Positions 8,282 to 9,775 of a stretch of DNA of 9,775 nucleotides are shown here, one piece after another. The stretch comes from Anaerolineae bacterium. Lineage in GTDB: Bacteria > Chloroflexota > Anaerolineae > JAFGEY01. The notes under the pieces were generated by a model. That model did no database searches. It was not told where the DNA came from and was given only the letters and a program-made list of their open reading frames with translations. The DNA is taken from assembly GCA_016931365.1 (NCBI GenBank), contig JAFGEY010000076.1, positions 1-9,775 on the forward strand, in the 5' to 3' direction. Position 1 is the stretch's first letter, and every line of letters begins with the position of its first letter. The position numbers and the translations under genes are program-made.

Positions 8282-8347
8282 ATGTGGCGATACGGGGTGT
8301 TGATCGTGATCGCGCTTTCGAGAGTGGTACAGGTTGGGTTGGCATGA
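8282..8347 (+). CDS. Possible tiny hydrophobic peptide / coupling ORF
   Basis: A possible 21-residue peptide, MWRYGVLIVIALSRVVQVGLA, with a hydrophobic stretch long enough for one short membrane helix. ATG 8282 has GGAG at 8274-8277 four bases upstream; a second ATG directly before it (8279) is too close to that site. The stop TGA (8345-8347) overlaps the ATG of the phospholipase-like gene as ATGA, so its translation could deliver ribosomes to that gene, whose own ATG lacks a good ribosome binding site. It may be a functional micropeptide, a coupling leader, or a decayed remnant of a longer gene. Such a short ORF can occur by chance, so confidence is low. Confidence 0.35.
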   Translation: MWRYGVLIVIALSRVVQVGLA

Positions 8348-9039
8348 ACATCTATTCTCATCTCGTTGTCGCATCGGTGCTGGAAGCCGACCTCAAGCCC
8401 GGCATTCCCCCAGCCTACTACTGGGGCGCTGTCGCGCCAGACATCCGATACCTGGCTGGTATACGGCGGAATCAAACACATATCCCGGCGAGCAAGATCT
8501 GCGCGTATATGGAGCAATATCCCAACCTGCGCGCGTTTCTGCAGGGGTATCTGGTGCATTGCCTGACCGACGAGGTGGACCTGGAAACGATGCTCTATCG
8601 CCAGTTTCCCTTGAACCTGCTCAAAGGGAAATTGACCGCAAGACAGATCGTCGTCCTGCTCGAGTTGTTCTATCTGGAAAACGTGACCTTGGAGAAAAAA
8701 GTGTCAGGGGATCACAACGCTGTCTTGGCCGAGCTGGGGATCGACAAGGCCGTGGTCGAAACGGCTGCACAGGCCATCACACGCTATCTGTCGTCGCCTT
8801 CATGGGTGTCGAGCGTCTCTCTGGCGCAGGAACTGGGGATGTTGGGCGACAGCCGGATCGACAAATATCTGACAGCTGCAGAGCAGTTTCAGACGCGTCG
8901 GATATGGAAAAAGCTGCTGTTCCTCGGTCTGCATCGCGTCAAGATAACCGATCAAGTTGTCGCTGCGGTGAGAGAAAAGCTGCAAGTGTATTCCGACCAT
9001 CATGCTGTATACATAACGAACGAAAGGAGCCACACATGA
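8344..9039 (+). CDS. Zinc-dependent phospholipase C-like protein
   Basis: A 231-residue protein resembling the bacterial branch of the Zn_dep_PLPC family. The pattern NIYSHLVVA (His6), YYWGAVAPDIRYL (Asp33), QTHI (His46) and YLVHCLTDEVD (His72, Asp76) provides the spaced His/Asp residues expected of a metal site. The rest is helical with no signal peptide, so it is probably cytoplasmic and its true substrate is unknown; many family members are uncharacterised. The start is set at ATG 8344, because the conserved block begins at once with MNIYSH. A longer in-frame version from GTG 8272 would add 24 polar residues unlike the family. The gene overlaps the preceding tiny ORF (ATGA 8344-8347) and the next gene (ATGA 9036-9039), suggesting coupled translation. 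Confidence 0.75.
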   Translation: MNIYSHLVVASVLEADLKPGIPPAYYWGAVAPDIRYLAGIRRNQTHIPASKICAYMEQYPNLRAFLQGYLVHCLTDEVDLETMLYRQFPLNLLKGKLTARQIVVLLELFYLENVTLEKKVSGDHNAVLAELGIDKAVVETAAQAITRYLSSPSWVSSVSLAQELGMLGDSRIDKYLTAAEQFQTRRIWKKLLFLGLHRVKITDQVVAAVREKLQVYSDHHAVYITNERSHT

Positions 9040-9455
9040 TTACCGGTATCGGCCACATCGCCATCACCTGCACGGACATCAACCAATCGATTGACTTTTA
9101 CACCCGTATTCTCGGTTTGCCTGAAGCGTTTCGGATGAACCGCGACGACGGCAGCCTGTGGATGGTCTACATCAAAACCGGCGGCGATGACTTTGTTGAG
9201 CTTTTTGCGGACGGCGACGATGCGCCAGACATGCCCAACAACGCGTCGGGATTCAAACACCTTTGTCTCTGGGTCGATGACATCGAAGCTACACTGCACG
9301 ATCTCCAGGCCAAAGGACTGGATGTCGATCCTGCGGGCATTCGGACCGGACGGAGCCGGTGCCGGCAGTATTTCATCGCCGACCCCGATGGCGTGCGCAT
9401 CGAGCTGATGCAGTTGATGTCCGAATCGCTTCAAGCGCAAGCTATCAAAAGATGA
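9036..9455 (+). CDS. VOC-fold (glyoxalase/dioxygenase superfamily) metalloprotein
   Basis: A 139-residue single-subunit VOC protein with two beta-alpha-beta-beta-beta modules. The first begins GIGHIAITCTDINQSIDFYTRILGL and the second GFKHLCLWVDDIEATL. All four usual metal ligands are visible: His7, Glu55 (DFVELF), His75 and Glu123 (VRIELMQ), so a divalent-metal enzyme such as a lyase, epimerase or dioxygenase is plausible. The closing segment FIADPDGVRIEL is typical. The length matches small VOC enzymes. The substrate cannot be told: lactoylglutathione lyase is possible, but so are many other activities. The ATG has a strong AAAGGAG site (9023-9029) six bases upstream and overlaps the preceding stop as ATGA. 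Confidence 0.92.
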   Translation: MITGIGHIAITCTDINQSIDFYTRILGLPEAFRMNRDDGSLWMVYIKTGGDDFVELFADGDDAPDMPNNASGFKHLCLWVDDIEATLHDLQAKGLDVDPAGIRTGRSRCRQYFIADPDGVRIELMQLMSESLQAQAIKR

Positions 9456-9500
9456 TCTGCGTGCTGGTTGTATGATCAAATCAAAGAAAGGGAGTTCAAC

Positions 9501-9775
9501 GTGAGCCAAGAGAAATCAACGTTATTTGAAGATCTGTGCTTGTATGTCCAGGAACGAATGAAAGCCAAGAGGGTACCTGGCGTGGCCGTTGGCATCCTGC
9601 ACGATGGGAAAATGCGCACCGCCGGGTTCGGCGTGACCAACGCCGACCACCCGCTGCCGGTCACCGACGAGACGCTGTTTCAGATCGGCTCGATCACCAA
9701 GACCTTTACCTGCCTGGCTGTGATGCGCCTGGTCGAGAGGGGCAAGCTCGACCTGCAGTCCTCCGTGCGCACCTA
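9501..9775 (+). CDS. Class C beta-lactamase-like serine hydrolase, 3'-partial
   Basis: The first 91 codons of a serine hydrolase of the beta-lactamase class C / penicillin-binding-protein-like family; the right edge cuts the gene. The N-terminal pattern VPGVAVGILHDGK ... GFGVTNADHPLPVTDETLFQIGSITKTFT is characteristic, with the catalytic S-x-x-K at Ser64-Ile-Thr-Lys67. The Y-x-N and H/K-x-G motifs would lie beyond the window. There is no signal peptide in the visible N-terminus, so a cytoplasmic esterase or peptidase is more likely than a periplasmic beta-lactamase. The start is GTG 9501, supported by AAAGGGAG ending at 9494, six bases upstream. The 45-base gap after the VOC gene is short, so co-transcription is possible. 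Confidence 0.9.
   Translation, partial: MSQEKSTLFEDLCLYVQERMKAKRVPGVAVGILHDGKMRTAGFGVTNADHPLPVTDETLFQIGSITKTFTCLAVMRLVERGKLDLQSSVRT

Noticed and set aside
8272..8343. GTG 8272 as the start of the phospholipase-like gene.
   Set aside because: It would add 24 polar residues before the conserved MNIYSH block. ATG 8344 fits the family and the ATGA coupling better.
8334..9035. N-terminal extension of the VOC frame through the phospholipase-like gene.
   Set aside because: The extension is an arginine-rich out-of-frame translation of the neighbouring gene. The VOC fold begins at ATG 9036 with a strong ribosome binding site.

Overview
The window carries the 3' part of a BREX-type phage-defence operon (positions 2-7043) followed by a run of unrelated small accessory genes (7204-9775). 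Everything is on the + strand and tightly packed. The sequence looks bacterial: GC-rich, with Shine-Dalgarno-like GGAG motifs before most genes and GTG starts allowed. Taxonomy cannot be fixed from the sequence. A Chloroflexota-like origin is only a weak impression.

BREX part. A large protein of the BrxC/PglY ATPase family enters from the left, with its Walker A end outside the window. It is followed after 12 bases by a PglZ-family alkaline-phosphatase-fold protein, and after 52 bases by a BrxL-family AAA+ ATPase. The order brxC-pglZ-brxL has no pglX adenine methylase between brxC and pglZ. That differs from type 1 BREX (brxC-pglX-pglZ-brxL) and matches the type 4 core (brxP-brxC-pglZ-brxL), so a PAPS-reductase-like brxP is predicted just upstream, off the left edge. 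BrxL here is a short form. It keeps the N-terminal region and a complete AAA+ core but ends where long BrxL proteins begin their Lon-like C-terminal domain.

Downstream part. After a 160-base stretch without a convincing gene come: a small helical protein of unknown function (85 aa); a class I SAM methyltransferase with an N-terminal membrane segment; one or two tiny ORFs linked by ATGA stop/start overlaps; a protein resembling the zinc-dependent phospholipase C family; a VOC-fold (glyoxalase-like) metalloprotein; and the start of a class C beta-lactamase-like serine hydrolase cut by the right edge. The methyltransferase, tiny ORFs, phospholipase-like and VOC genes are joined by four consecutive ATGA overlaps, which suggests one translationally coupled unit. 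Nothing in the sequence ties these genes to the BREX function.

No tRNA, rRNA, CRISPR array, insertion sequence or convincing intrinsic terminator was seen. The most useful leads are the type-4-like BREX architecture with a Lon-less BrxL, and the chain of overlapping mini-ORFs at 8250-8347.
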